Shown in pieces: positions 32,701 through 41,683 of a stretch of 64,000 nucleotides of DNA. Position 1 is the stretch's first letter. Each line of letters starts with the position of its first letter. The DNA comes from Closterium sp. Naga37s-1 (taxonomy: Eukaryota > Streptophyta > Zygnematophyceae > Desmidiales > Closteriaceae): positions 1,781,501-1,845,500 of the forward strand of contig CANJKZ010000080.1 in the NCBI GenBank assembly GCA_947471745.1, read 5' to 3'. The notes beneath the pieces were generated by a model. It was not told where the DNA came from and made no database searches. It saw only the letters and a program-made list of their open reading frames with translations. Position numbers and translations under genes: made by a program.

Positions 32701-35700
32701 TTCGCGAGGGGAAGGCATACGTGGACAGCACGCCCAAGGAGCAGATGCGGGAGGAGCGCATGGTGGGCACCGAGTCGGCGTGCCGGGGGCACAGCATAGA
32801 GCGCAACCTGGAGCTGTGGGCGGAGATGCTGAAAGGCAGCGATGTGGGCAAGGAGTGCTGCGTCCGCGCCAAGTGGGACATGCAGGTGCGTGTGGTTGAA
32901 GGGAGTTGAGGAGGTTAAAAGCATTGACAAGGGTAAAGGTGGTGGGACTGTGGGAGAGAGAGCACAGCACAGTGGGGAGCGCAACCTGCAGCTGTGTACG
33001 GAGATGCTCAAGGGCAGGCAGCGATGTGGACAAATAGTGCTGCGTGCGCTGCGCGCCAAATGGGACATGCGAGTAGGTGGCGGGCGAGCTGGTTCGTGGG
33101 ATGGTGGACAAGTGGGCTGGGGCATGCAGTGGTGTGTCATTCAAGTGAGATGTGGAGGATAAGAGCGTTGAAAGGGTTAAAGGTGTGTAAGAGGGCGTGC
33201 ACAGCACACCTTGCAGGCAGCTGCGGGCGGCGATGCTGCAATGCAGTTTGAGGCAAGGCATGCTGTGTGCTGTGCGCGCCACGTGGGACATGCAGGTAGG
33301 TGGCAGCGCGGACGAGAAGGCCTGGCAGTGTGAGTGTGTGGGATTGCGGGCAAGTGGGACATGCAGGTGCACGTGGCGATTGGGAAGCTTCCTCCTCATG
33401 CAGGTGCATGGGAGTGAGGGGCGAGTGGGGCATGAGGGATGTGCCTCCAGCTCCACTCACTCTCACTCTCGCTCTTTCCCCCCTCCCCTTCTCTCTCCTT
33501 CTCTCGCTCCCTGTCTCTCTCTCCCCTCCCTTTCCTCCTGTCTCCCCTTCTCCCATTCCAGGCAGTGAACAAGACCCTACGCGACCCGGTATACTTCAGA
33601 GTGGATGCGTCGGGGCTGCCCCATCTGCGCACGGGGACCAAGTACAAGGCGTACCCCATGTACGACTCTGCATGCCCATATGTGGACACACGGAGACTCT
33701 GGTCCCTTCCCAGTCAGCTCTAACTCCACTCACTCACTCTATTCCTCCTTTTCCCGTCTCTTCTCTGCTCTTTTTTCCCGCCTTTCCTCCTATACCCCCT
33801 CCACCCCTCCAGGCAGTGAACAAGACCCTGCGCGACCCTGTGTACTTCAGAGTGGATGCATCCGGCCTGCCCCATCTGCGCACGGGCACCAAGTACAAGG
33901 CGTACCCCACGTACGACTTTGCGTGCCCCTACGTGGACAGCATTGAGGGCGTCACCCACGCCCTCTTTTTCCTCTTCCCTTCTCCCCCCTGCTCTCGCTG
34001 CCCCTCCAGGCAGTGAACAAGACCCTACGTGATCCAGTGTACTTCAGAGTGGACGCATCTGGTCTCCCCCATCTGCGCACGGGCACCAAGTACAAGGCGT
34101 ACCCCACGTACGACTTTGCATGCCCCTACGTGGACAGCATCGAGGGCGTCACCCACGCGCTGCGCTCCTCCGAGTACCACGACCGCAACGAGCAGTACTA
34201 CCGCGTGCTGGAGGTGTGTGGAGCGGTGGGGAGGGATGGGGAGGGATGGGGAGGGATGGGGAGAGGAGTGTGGTGGTAGTGAGGTACGACCGCAACGAGC
34301 AGTATTACCGCTTGCTGGAGGTACGTGCAGGGGTGGGGAGGGGTGGAGAGCGGTGGAGAGAGGGGTGGCGAGGGGAGTGGAGTGGTAGTGAGATACGACC
34401 GCATTGAGCAGTACGACCGCGTGCTGGAGGTACGTGGAGGGGTGGGTGGGAGGAGGTAGGTAGTGAGGGGCGAGGAGTGTTGTTGGTCTTCGTTCTACTC
34501 CCGCCGGAAATATTCCCGGCATCTGAACTTTCTGTCCCCTGCAAACCTCTGTACGCCACTCTTCTGTCCTGACTGGCTGCAGGACATGGGGCTGCGAGCG
34601 AGCGACGAGTGGAGGTGTGGGACTTGTCGTCGTCTCGCGCCTCAACTTTGTGTACATACACGCTGCTGTCCTGTCCAAGCGCAAGCCTACTTCACCTCCA
34701 CCATTGTCCCAGACCCTGGGCCACCCATCATCCCCTTGCCTTCACCTTGCACTAGGGATGAGCAAAGGGCGAACACGAACATGTTCGTGTTCGCCCCTTG
34801 TCGAACACCCTCTTTTGCCGAACCGAACACTGTTCGGTTCGGCGAACAGTTTAGGCAAAAACAGGTGTTCGCTGTTCGCCTGTGGAGGCGTGTTCGGGCG
34901 AACCTCGAACACGTTCGTGTTCGCCACGGGGCGTTCTGCAGCAGCGCCACGAACACGAACGTGTTCAGGCGAACCTCGAACACGTTCGGGCGAACGATTT
35001 AAGCTGAAAAACAAAACCTGTTCGGTTCGCCTCGAACATGTTCGAGGCGAACCGAACAGGTGTTCGCCACCTTGCTCATCCCTACCTTGCACTCACTGAC
35101 TGACTGACTGCAGAACATGGCATCGTGGCAAGTAGACTGGGAGGCTGACGACTTCAAATCAAAGACGCCTCTAAGCCACTCCTCACCCCACCCGTCCTCT
35201 CCTCATGCCACCTTTGTGTCCTGATTGACTGCAGGACATGGGGTTGCGGCGAGTGGAGGTGTGGGACTTCTCGCGACTCAACTTCGTGTACACGCTGCTG
35301 TCCAAGCGCAAGCTCGCGTGGTTCGTGGACAACGGCCGTGTCACCGGGTGGGACGACCCGCGCTTCCCCACCGTGCAGGGCATGCTCAGACGCGGGCTCA
35401 CCGTGCCTGCTCTCAAGCAATTCATTCTCTCACAGGTATCCATAAAGTGGGTTAGGGTGGGCTTCGAGTGGGCTTCAAGGGTAAGGTGGACGGGTGGGAT
35501 GACCCTCGCTTCCCCACCGTGCAGGCATGCTCAGAAGCGGGCTCACTGTGCCTGTATTGATTCAGTTCATTCTCGCTCAGGTGAGGTTATGGTGGGGTGG
35601 GAGGGTGGGCTTTAAGGCAGGGTGCATGGGTGGGTTAGACCATGCTTCCCCACAGTGCAGGGCATGCTCAGGAGGGGGCTCACCGTGCCCACTCTCAAAC

Positions 35701-37161
35701 AGTTGGATCTCTCACAGGTATCCACAGAGTGGGCTTTAAGCACTTCATTCTCTCGCATGTATTCATGAAGTGGGCTTAAAGTGGGCTTGAAGTGGGCTTG
35801 TGGGCTTAAGGTGGGCTTGAAGTGGGCTTTAAGGCAGGGGGCAAAGGTGGGCTGGCCCGCTTCACTATGTGTCGATTGAGACTTGAGGTGCCACGCAAGC
35901 CTTGTCACTTTGCAGCATAGCATGTACTGTAAGACCGACCGCAAGGACTTGCAGCTTGAGCACAAATAGATTCTGCGGGTGGTAAGGCAGATAAACTTCT
36001 GAGACCCAGTTCGTATGTGATCTTGCATTTCGAGTGGCGAGGCGACGAGTCGGGATTTCATGAATCATGGTTGCATGTGTGGTCACTGAGAACGACCATG
36101 CTTCATTATTATCGGTGGTCAGCATGATCGGTGATGGGGTGATAGTTCGTTCTTGTTCCCTCACTCCATGCTTCACTCGCTCTTTCCCTCATCTCCTCCC
36201 CCTCCCAGGGTGCATCTAAGAACCTGAACCTGACGGAGATGGACAAGTTGTGGACGATCAACAAGGAGTGGCACATCCGTCTCTTTCCCTCACTCCCTCC
36301 CTCGCCTCTTGTCCCCCCCTCAACCCCTTCCTCCCCATCCACCTTCCCCTGGCAGGGAGCGTGCAAGAACCTGAACCTGATGGAGATGGACAAGCTGTGG
36401 ACGATGTGCGATGGCGTGATGGATCCTTGTCACTTTCTCACTTCGTTCCTCGCTGCCTCTCACCCTCCCAGGGTGCATCCAAGAATCTGAACCTAATGGA
36501 GATGGACAAGCTGTGGACGATCAACAAGAAGCTGATCGACCCCGTGTGCCCGCGCCACACCGCCATCCTCCTCGCCGCGCGCGTGCCGCTCACCCTCACC
36601 AACGGGCCCGACACCCCCTTTGTGCGCGTGCTGCCGCGGCACAAGAAGCACCCCCCTGCGGGCATGAAGGCGACTGTGTTCTCTCGGCGCGTGTGGCTGG
36701 AGAGGGCTGACGCGCGCGTGATCAAAGAGAACGAGGAGGTGACTCTCATGGACTGGGGCAATGCCATCGTGCAGCGCAAGACCATGCGGGCGGGAGGGGA
36801 GGGGGAAGGGGGAGCGAAGGAGGGGGGAGGGGAGGGCGAGGGGGAGGTGGAGGCGATGGAGGGGGTGCTGCATCTGGAGGGGTCGGTGAAGACGACAAAG
36901 CTGAAGCTGACGTGGCTGGCAGACAGCGATGAGCTCGTGCCTCTCACCCTCGTGGAGCTGGACTACCTCATCACCAAGAAGAAGGTGGGATGGTGGGATG
37001 GTGTGGTGGTACGGTGGTTACAGATAAGGTGCGGTGCGACATGAAGTGATGAGCTCGTGCCTCTCACCCTCGTGGAGCTGGACTACCTCATCACCAAGAA
37101 GAAGGTGCGACCTGCTGCATGGTGGTTACAAAGGAGGTGCGGTGGTACGGTGACGAATCCC

Positions 37162-37231
<70 letters not shown>

Positions 37232-37703
37232 ACCACCTCTCTCGTGGGGCTGGACTACCTCACATCAGCAAGAAGGTGCACCGGTGCTGTGGTTACGAAT
37301 GTGGTGCGGTAGTAATGAAGAAGGTGGGATGGTTACAAGAGGAAGGTGCGGTGGTTAGGAAGCATGTAAGGTGATATTTCCCTCTCCCTCTCCTCCCTCT
37401 CTCCCTCACTTCCATCCCTCTCCCCACTACCCCCCCTCCCTCCCTCTGTGCGTCTCCCAGTTGGACGAGGGAGATGACTTCCTGGCGGCACTCAACCCGC
37501 GCACGCGGTGGGAGGAGGCGGCGGTGGGAGATGCCAACATGCGCAACCTGCAGCGGGGGGACATCATACAGCTGGAGCGCAAGGGCTACTACATCTGTGA
37601 CCAGCCGCTTGTGCGCCCACACAAGCCCATGGTTCTCATTGCCATTCCTGATGGCCGGCAGAGACCCCCGCCTGGTGCAGCTGCTGCTGCTGCTGCCAAG
37701 TAG
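29734..37703 (+). CDS. cytosolic glutamyl-tRNA synthetase (GluRS), 9 exons, 777 aa
   Basis: Class I synthetase charging tRNA-Glu in the cytosol. Exons (all phases agree): 29734-29882, 30486-30585, 30956-31109, 31417-31982, 32682-32885, 34010-34213, 35235-35435, 36472-36984, 37461-37703. Residues about 50-175 form a GST-C-like arm ([13 protein letters not shown]), followed by a Gly/Lys-rich linker. The catalytic core has [16 protein letters not shown] with HIGH at 257-260; [10 protein letters not shown]; and [12 protein letters not shown] with the KMSKS-equivalent LSKRK at 481-485. The C-terminal beta-barrel anticodon-binding part includes [23 protein letters not shown] and LERKGYY. Similarity is to eukaryotic GluRS rather than GlnRS ([26 protein letters not shown]). 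The Ala-rich C-terminus comes from a CTG run. Almost every exon edge has decayed copies in the adjoining intron; only the copies listed keep phase and full homology. Confidence 0.95.
30375..30392. repeat. dispersed palindrome copy (GluRS intron 1)
   Basis: TTCTGAGTCGACTGAAAA, two bases from the perfect 18-bp palindrome. Confidence 0.7.
30771..30870 (+). repeat. decayed echo of GluRS exon 3 5' part
   Basis: GTCGACGACATGGTTGTCTG...GCACCTACCGTCGGCGTGGG...GCCTCAACGCCTACCTCC tracks exon 3 (30956-31042: GTGGACGAGGTGGTCGATTA...GTACCTCAACAGCTACCTCG) with many substitutions. Confidence 0.7.
31170..31216 (+). repeat. echo of GluRS exon 3 3' part
   Basis: CTTCTTTGTCTCCTATGATC and the next roughly 22 bp repeat 31050-31092 of exon 3 with three changes. 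It breaks off before the donor. Confidence 0.9.
32205..32385 (+). repeat. echoes of GluRS exon 4 3' end with donor
   Basis: 32207-32310 repeats 31894-31990 (GAGAGCATTCTGG...GATGGGCT-ATT|GTGAGTTGG), including the donor, with a 3-bp-type insertion that breaks the frame. A third, poorer copy lies at about 32338-32383. Confidence 0.92.
32535..32626 (+). repeat. echo of GluRS exon 5 acceptor and 5' end
   Basis: CAGGCCATGTGTGAGAAGCTG... repeats 32679-32767 at about 95% identity, ending at GCGCATGGTG and followed by TTGTGACGG. A palindrome variant (32631-32648, CTCTGAGTTGACTCAAAA) lies between this copy and the used exon. Confidence 0.93.
32631..32648. repeat. dispersed palindrome copy (GluRS intron 4)
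   Basis: CTCTGAGTTGACTCAAAA, three bases from perfect. It lies between the two copies of the exon 5 start. Confidence 0.8.
32957..33370 (+). repeat. three echoes of GluRS exon 5 3' end with donor
   Basis: Copies at about 32957-33080, 33196-33300 and 33345-33370 end in AARTGGGACATGC(A/G)AG or GTGGGACATGCAG followed by GTAGG or GTGCA. They match exon 5 (32798-32890) with increasing decay. Confidence 0.85.
33562..33963 (+). repeat. two upstream echoes of GluRS exon 6
   Basis: 33562-33690 and 33813-33963 repeat the acceptor and first 130-150 bp of exon 6 (34010-34213) at about 90-95% identity. Neither reaches the exon end. The three acceptors all read CCAG|GCAGTGAAC. Confidence 0.95.
34225..34440 (+). 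repeat. downstream echoes of GluRS exon 6 donor, plus GGGATGGGGA repeat
   Basis: TACGACCGCAACGAGCAG...CTGGAG|GTACGTG at about 34285-34325, and a second copy at about 34393-34435, repeat the end of exon 6 (34178-34216). A short GGGATGGGGA tandem lies at 34230-34262. Confidence 0.9.
34578..34690 (+). repeat. decayed upstream echo of GluRS exon 7
   Basis: CTGCAGGACATGGGGCTGCG...GTGGAGGTGTGGGACTT...CTCAACTTTGTGTAC...AAGCGCAAGC parallels 35230-35315 with several indels that destroy the frame. Confidence 0.88.
34754..35083. mobile_element. 330-bp TIR element with 10-bp target duplication (MULE-like MITE)
   Basis: The ends AGGGATGAGCAAAGGGCGAAC and GTTCGCCACCTTGCTCATCCCT are inverted. ACCTTGCACT directly flanks both sides (34744-34753 and 35084-35093), a perfect 10-bp target duplication. 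The interior is dense in GAACA/TGTTC words forming many palindromes (for example at 34771-34793). No coding frame. The 10-bp duplication suggests the Mutator superfamily. It sits in GluRS intron 6. Confidence 0.88.
35470..35860 (+). repeat. downstream echoes of GluRS exon 7 3' end and a GTGGGCTTRA tandem
   Basis: Copies at about 35487-35585 and 35625-35725 repeat exon 7 from GGGTGGGACGACCC to the donor CACAG|GTATCC or CTCAG|GTGAGG. A trailing fragment lies at 35738-35765. 35765-35850 is a short tandem of GTGGGCTTGAA-like units. Confidence 0.9.
36209..36412 (+). repeat. two upstream echoes of GluRS exon 8
   Basis: 36209-36270 and 36356-36405 repeat the acceptor and first 50-60 bp of exon 8 (36472-36532). 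Each is followed by diverged pyrimidine-rich DNA that re-creates a polypyrimidine tract before the next acceptor. Confidence 0.93.
37044..37295 (+). repeat. downstream echoes of GluRS exon 8 donor and a (CT)n tract
   Basis: 37044-37110 repeats the last 60 bp of exon 8 with the donor AAGAAG|GTGCG. A short decayed copy lies at about 37243-37282. A pure (CT)n run of about 34 repeats lies between (37161-37229). Confidence 0.93.
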
Positions 37704-37785
37704 GGAGGCATGATGCTGGAACGGGGGCGGCAACGGGGAGGATATTGTGTCGGATGCAGGGAACGCAAGAGTTACCTTATGTGTG

Positions 37786-37930
37786 ACTAGCCCTTCAGTG
37801 CCACCCCACAAGCCCTTCGGTGCGATGCGACCCCACAAGCCCATGGTCCTCGTCGCCACAGAAGCAGCCCTTTCCGGGTGGCACCACGGCTGCTGCTGCT
37901 GCTGCTGCCAGTAGGGATGGTGGTGCTGCT
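37786..37930 (+). repeat. echo of GluRS final exon 3' end
   Basis: GTGACTAGCCCTTC...CCCACAAGCCCATGGTCCTCG...GCTGCTGCTGCTGCTGCCAGTAGGGA parallels 37597-37707, including the CTG run and stop region, but out of frame and with an extra partial copy. Confidence 0.85.
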
Positions 37931-38640
37931 GGGCGGATGCTGTGTTGAGTGCAGGGTGGAGCACAAGGGGTAAACCTACGGTATGCCATTCGTGTACAGC
38001 TATGTATAGACCTGCCTGGCCGAGAGAAAAGCCGATTCCAATGTACGGTAGCTGTTGTGCAAGTTGTGTTGTGCGCACTTGATGCGTGTAACTGTTTTAC
38101 AGACAGCCTAGTCGCATCCCTGCCCCATCACTTGGGCAAACTCTTCGCCAATCCACACACGCCTGCATTCTTCCATTGGATCTATACAGCTCGTAACCCC
38201 CCTTTACCATTGTTATAACTAATAAGTATACCCAAATCTGTTAAAACCGAAATGCAAAATAGTGAACCCAACGCCAACTTGAAAGAGGGCTTGCCGTGCG
38301 AAACAATTTTGGAACCAAACCGACAAGTTTCCAGTGTTTCATTGAGAGCGTTTTTTGCAGATCGAACACATCTGATTGGTTCCCGCCAAAACCAAAAGAA
38401 GGAACACAGCACGTCAGGCGTCGCATATCAGTTTTGGAAGCTGCACAACACTAGCATTGCGATCGCTCATGCACGTCCTTGCGATTTTGGGCCCAGCTTG
38501 GGGTTCAAGTTGGGTCTGGGTGAACAACTACTAGTTCTTCCGATCATACATCTCAGCTTCTTAGTTGTGTGTAGCATGTCTAGCCATCGAACCGTCAACT
38601 TAGGCCGTTGTTGTTTCAATTTAGACGCGTAGTGAAGCTG
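37931..38640. other. intergenic, nothing recognised
   Basis: Unique lower-GC DNA downstream of GluRS. No conserved frame, inverted-repeat element or RNA gene was identified. Confidence 0.5.
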
Positions 38641-38689
38641 GCATGGTTGTGTAGTACTTTGTGCCGTTTCGAATGCCCTCTCTCCGCCT

Positions 38690-39800
38690 TCCCATCTCAT
38701 CTCGCTCGCCCTCCCGTTCCGATCGACCGTCCTGACGCCGTCCCATCGACCATCCTGACGCCGTCCCATCGACCGTCGCGTCGCGATCATGTCGTCCGTC
38801 CCGTCGACGTCCCGTCGCCCTCCTACCGTCATCTCCATTACCCCTCTCCTCCAATCACCCTCGCGATTTTCCCGTCGCAAATCTCTCTCTCGCCGCTCCC
38901 TTTCCTGAACCAATCGCCTTCTCCTCTCCCTTCTCGTCGCTCTCTCTCTCGCCGCTCCCTTTCCGTTGCAATCGCCTTCTCCCATCCCTTCCCGTCGCTC
39001 TATCTCTCTCCCCTCCCTTCCCGTCGCTCTATCTCTCTCCCCTCCCTTCCCGTCGCTCTTGCTCTCTCCCCTCCCTTCCCGTCGCTCTCTCTCTCGCCGC
39101 TCCCTTCCTGTCGCGCTCTCTCTCTCGCTGCTCCCTGCGCGTCGCTCTCTCTCTCGCCGCTCCCTTTCCTGAACAAATCGCCTTCTCCTCTCCCTTCCCG
39201 TCGCTCTCTCTCTCGCCGCTCCCTTTCCGTTGCAATCGCCTTCTCCCATCCCTTTCCGTCGCTCTATCTCTCTCCCCTCCCATCCCGTCGCTCTATCTCT
39301 CTCCCCTCCCATCCCGTCGCTCTTGCTCTCTCCCCTCCCTTCCCGTCGCTCTCTCTCTCGCCGCTCCCTTCCCGTCGCGCTCTCTCTCTCGCTGCTCCCT
39401 GCGCGTCGCTCTCTCTCTCTCTCGCCGCTCCCTTTCCTGAACAAATCGCCTTCTCCTCTCCCTTCCCGTCGCTCTCTCTCTCGCCGCTCCCTTTCCGTTG
39501 CAATCGCCTTCTCCCATCCCTTTCCGTCGCTCTATCTCTCTCCCCTCCCATCCCGTCGCTCTATCTCTCTCCCCTCCCATCCCATCGCTCTATCTCTCTC
39601 CCCTCCCTTCCCGTCGCTCTATCTCTCTCCCCTCCCTTCCCGTCGCTCTATCTCTCTCCCCTCCCTTTCCGTCGCTCTATCTCTCTCCCCTCCCATCCCG
39701 TCGCTCTATCTCTCTCCCCTCCCTTACCGTCGCTCTATCTCTCTCCCCTCCCTTGCCGTCGCTCTTGCTCTCTCCCCTCCCTTCTCGTAGCCTTAGATGC
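38690..39800. repeat. pyrimidine-rich tandem repeats with roughly 268-bp higher-order unit
   Basis: Short units such as CCGTCGCTCTATCTCTCTCC (plus 8-9 bp) are arranged in a longer block containing TTTCCTGAAC-AATCGCCTTC. That block recurs at about 38906, 39165 and 39434 (three copies). 38725-38790 has a 27-bp GTCCTGACGCCGTCCCATC-type repeat. Low-complexity Ser/Pro/Leu or Arg/Glu frames on both strands are artefacts. Confidence 0.9.
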
Positions 39801-40129
39801 AGCCGTCGCAAATTCCTCTCCCACCCACCATCACCCACCCCATCGCCTTCCCGCTCGCCACGAAACGCCTTCTCGTCCCCCGCCCATTTTCTCCTCCCAT
39901 CGCCTGCCTGGTCGCCTTCGCGCTCGCACTCAAACGCTCTCCCCGCGCCCTTCCTCTCTCCCTTCCCATCACCGACCTCGTCGCCCTCGTGCTCGTCCCG
40001 AAATGCCTTCCCATCGCCTTTCGTCTCTTCTCCCCAATCATTAATCTCTGAAACGCTCTCCATCGTCGGCCAATCCGCCCTTCGCTCTTGCTATGCAATG
40101 CCCTCTCCGCGCCCTTCCTCCCTCCCCTC

Positions 40130-40345
40130 ACAATCTGTCTTCCCTCCCCGCATCCCGTCGTTCCTCTCTACCCTCCCATCCCGTCGTTCCTCCGCTCTAC
40201 CCTCCCATCCCGTCTTTCTTCCTCTCTCCCCTCCCATCCCGTCGTTCCTCCTCTCTTCCTTCCTATCCCGTCGTTTTTCCCTTCTCCCCTCCCATCCCGT
40301 CGTTCCCCCTCTCTCCCCTCCTCTCCCGTCAGCCCCCTTGTCCCC
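40130..40345. repeat. CCCATCCCGTCGTTCC tandem tract
   Basis: About 8 degenerate copies of a roughly 27-bp pyrimidine-rich unit related to the 38.7-39.8 kb array. The DNA between the two (39800-40130) is diverged but of the same composition. Confidence 0.85.
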
Positions 40346-40430
40346 AGTCCCTTCTCTTCGCCGTCGACCAATCAACCGTCCCGTCGCCCTTTCTCTTTTC
40401 GTACATCATTAATTTCTTTATTTATATCTT

Positions 40431-41043
40431 CTTCGCCTGATTTCACCTGTGTGTGCCATGGATTTTGCTTGATCATGCCAGTGTTCGCGCAGGATTTTGC
40501 GAGTTTTGCCTGTGCGCTGGATTTTGCCTGTGTGTGCGCTTTTTTTTGCATATGGGAATTCTTGTGAAGTTACGACGGCTGCTATGTTAAATGTGGGATT
40601 ACAGCCTTGCGCCAAATTCGCATACGAATGTGGGTGAAAGTCGCCACCAATAAGATTTGTAAACAAGTTCCTCATGTTTCCCGTTCAGATCAAGACTCGT
40701 CTGGGATGAAAAAAAAGTAAAAACGCACAGGCCGTCAACTTTTCAAACGTTCGTAACGAACTTGTGTTTTCAAGTGGACCCAACTAGAAGGGGGGGGTCA
40801 CTATTTTAGCTGCTGGCTTTAAGATGTAGTTGTGTACAATAATTTACTCATTGTTCGATTGCACGCCTCTACTTGTGCAACATATCGGCATCCAAGAACT
40901 AGGCTTTCACAACCATTGTGAAAACGCCAAGTGTACGGCTGCGATGTCGCAGAAGCGAACAAAAACGGGTATCACATGGACCCTGAACTGTACCCAGGAG
41001 GCGTGCGAGTGCGACACTCATGGGGCACGATTGAACCAAAAAC
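40431..41043. other. intergenic, nothing recognised
   Basis: AT-richer unique DNA up to the MITE at 41047. No gene, RNA or repeat was supported. Confidence 0.5.
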
Positions 41044-41046
41044 TAA

Positions 41047-41429
41047 GGACGCGGCACCTGTTTTCAAATTTCCACGATCGATCCTCGCGGGGATCGATGT
41101 GTCGGGTCTACAGTATTTTGACGACGTCGCCAAAGGTCTGGTATCCTTTGTCGCATATTTTCGTTTATTAACAGTAGATATGTCAGCAAAAAGGTGTCAC
41201 CTTTGGCTCGCAAGATCGATGTGCCTGCGCCCTCACATCGATCGTGAAATTGTGGAGATCGTGGCATTTTTGCCCCAGAAATCTGCGATCGTGTCACCTG
41301 AGGCTCGGTGTGTCCAGGCGATCGCAAAAGGCAGTTGGGCACACCGGTGTGCCCATCGATCGTGGCAAGATCGATGTGAGGCCCCGATCCTTCTTCGATC
41401 GTGCCAATTTGAAAACAGGTGCCGCGTCC
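41047..41429. mobile_element. 383-bp MITE with perfect 24-bp inverted ends and TAA target duplication
   Basis: The left end GGACGCGGCACCTGTTTTCA (24 bp in all, 41047-41070) is exactly the reverse complement of 41406-41429. TAA flanks both sides (41044-41046, 41430-41432), as in PIF/Harbinger. The interior repeats GATCGATGTG/CACATCGATC several times (about 41090, 41213, 41236, 41355, 41369), which may be transposase sub-terminal sites. No transposase. Confidence 0.93.
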
Positions 41430-41683
41430 TAATCGCAACCTCCAAGTGCGCGACTCTGTTTCGCGCTACTTTTTCTGCCGTAACCGTCGTAAACGAGTCG
41501 CTGAAATAGGCCAGATGCCCGTAGTTGAAAACAAATAAGCCAAGACAGGAAACTTGTTGCATGCGTAACCCTGTAGGTTGGCGATGCCGCAACGGAAGTT
41601 CTCTCAATAAACGGAGGCAGGTTTTCTATCAGAAGCGCCGTCGAACTCCTCTGGAAAGGCCATCCCGCGACGCGACCGAGGCA

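Noticed and set aside
33562..33963. Two extra GluRS exons similar to exon 6
   Set aside because: Neither copy reaches the SSEYHDRN segment or a proper donor in phase. Only 34010-34213 completes the family sequence.
31417..37703. Glutaminyl-tRNA synthetase
   Set aside because: The catalytic and C-terminal signatures (GST-like arm, [24 protein letters not shown]) fit eukaryotic cytosolic GluRS. GlnRS lacks this N-terminal arm and differs in these blocks.
38467..40412. Long Arg/Glu-rich (minus) and Ser/Pro/Leu-rich (plus) frames
   Set aside because: They mirror each other on opposite strands of a pyrimidine tandem tract, with no domain and no intron/exon logic.
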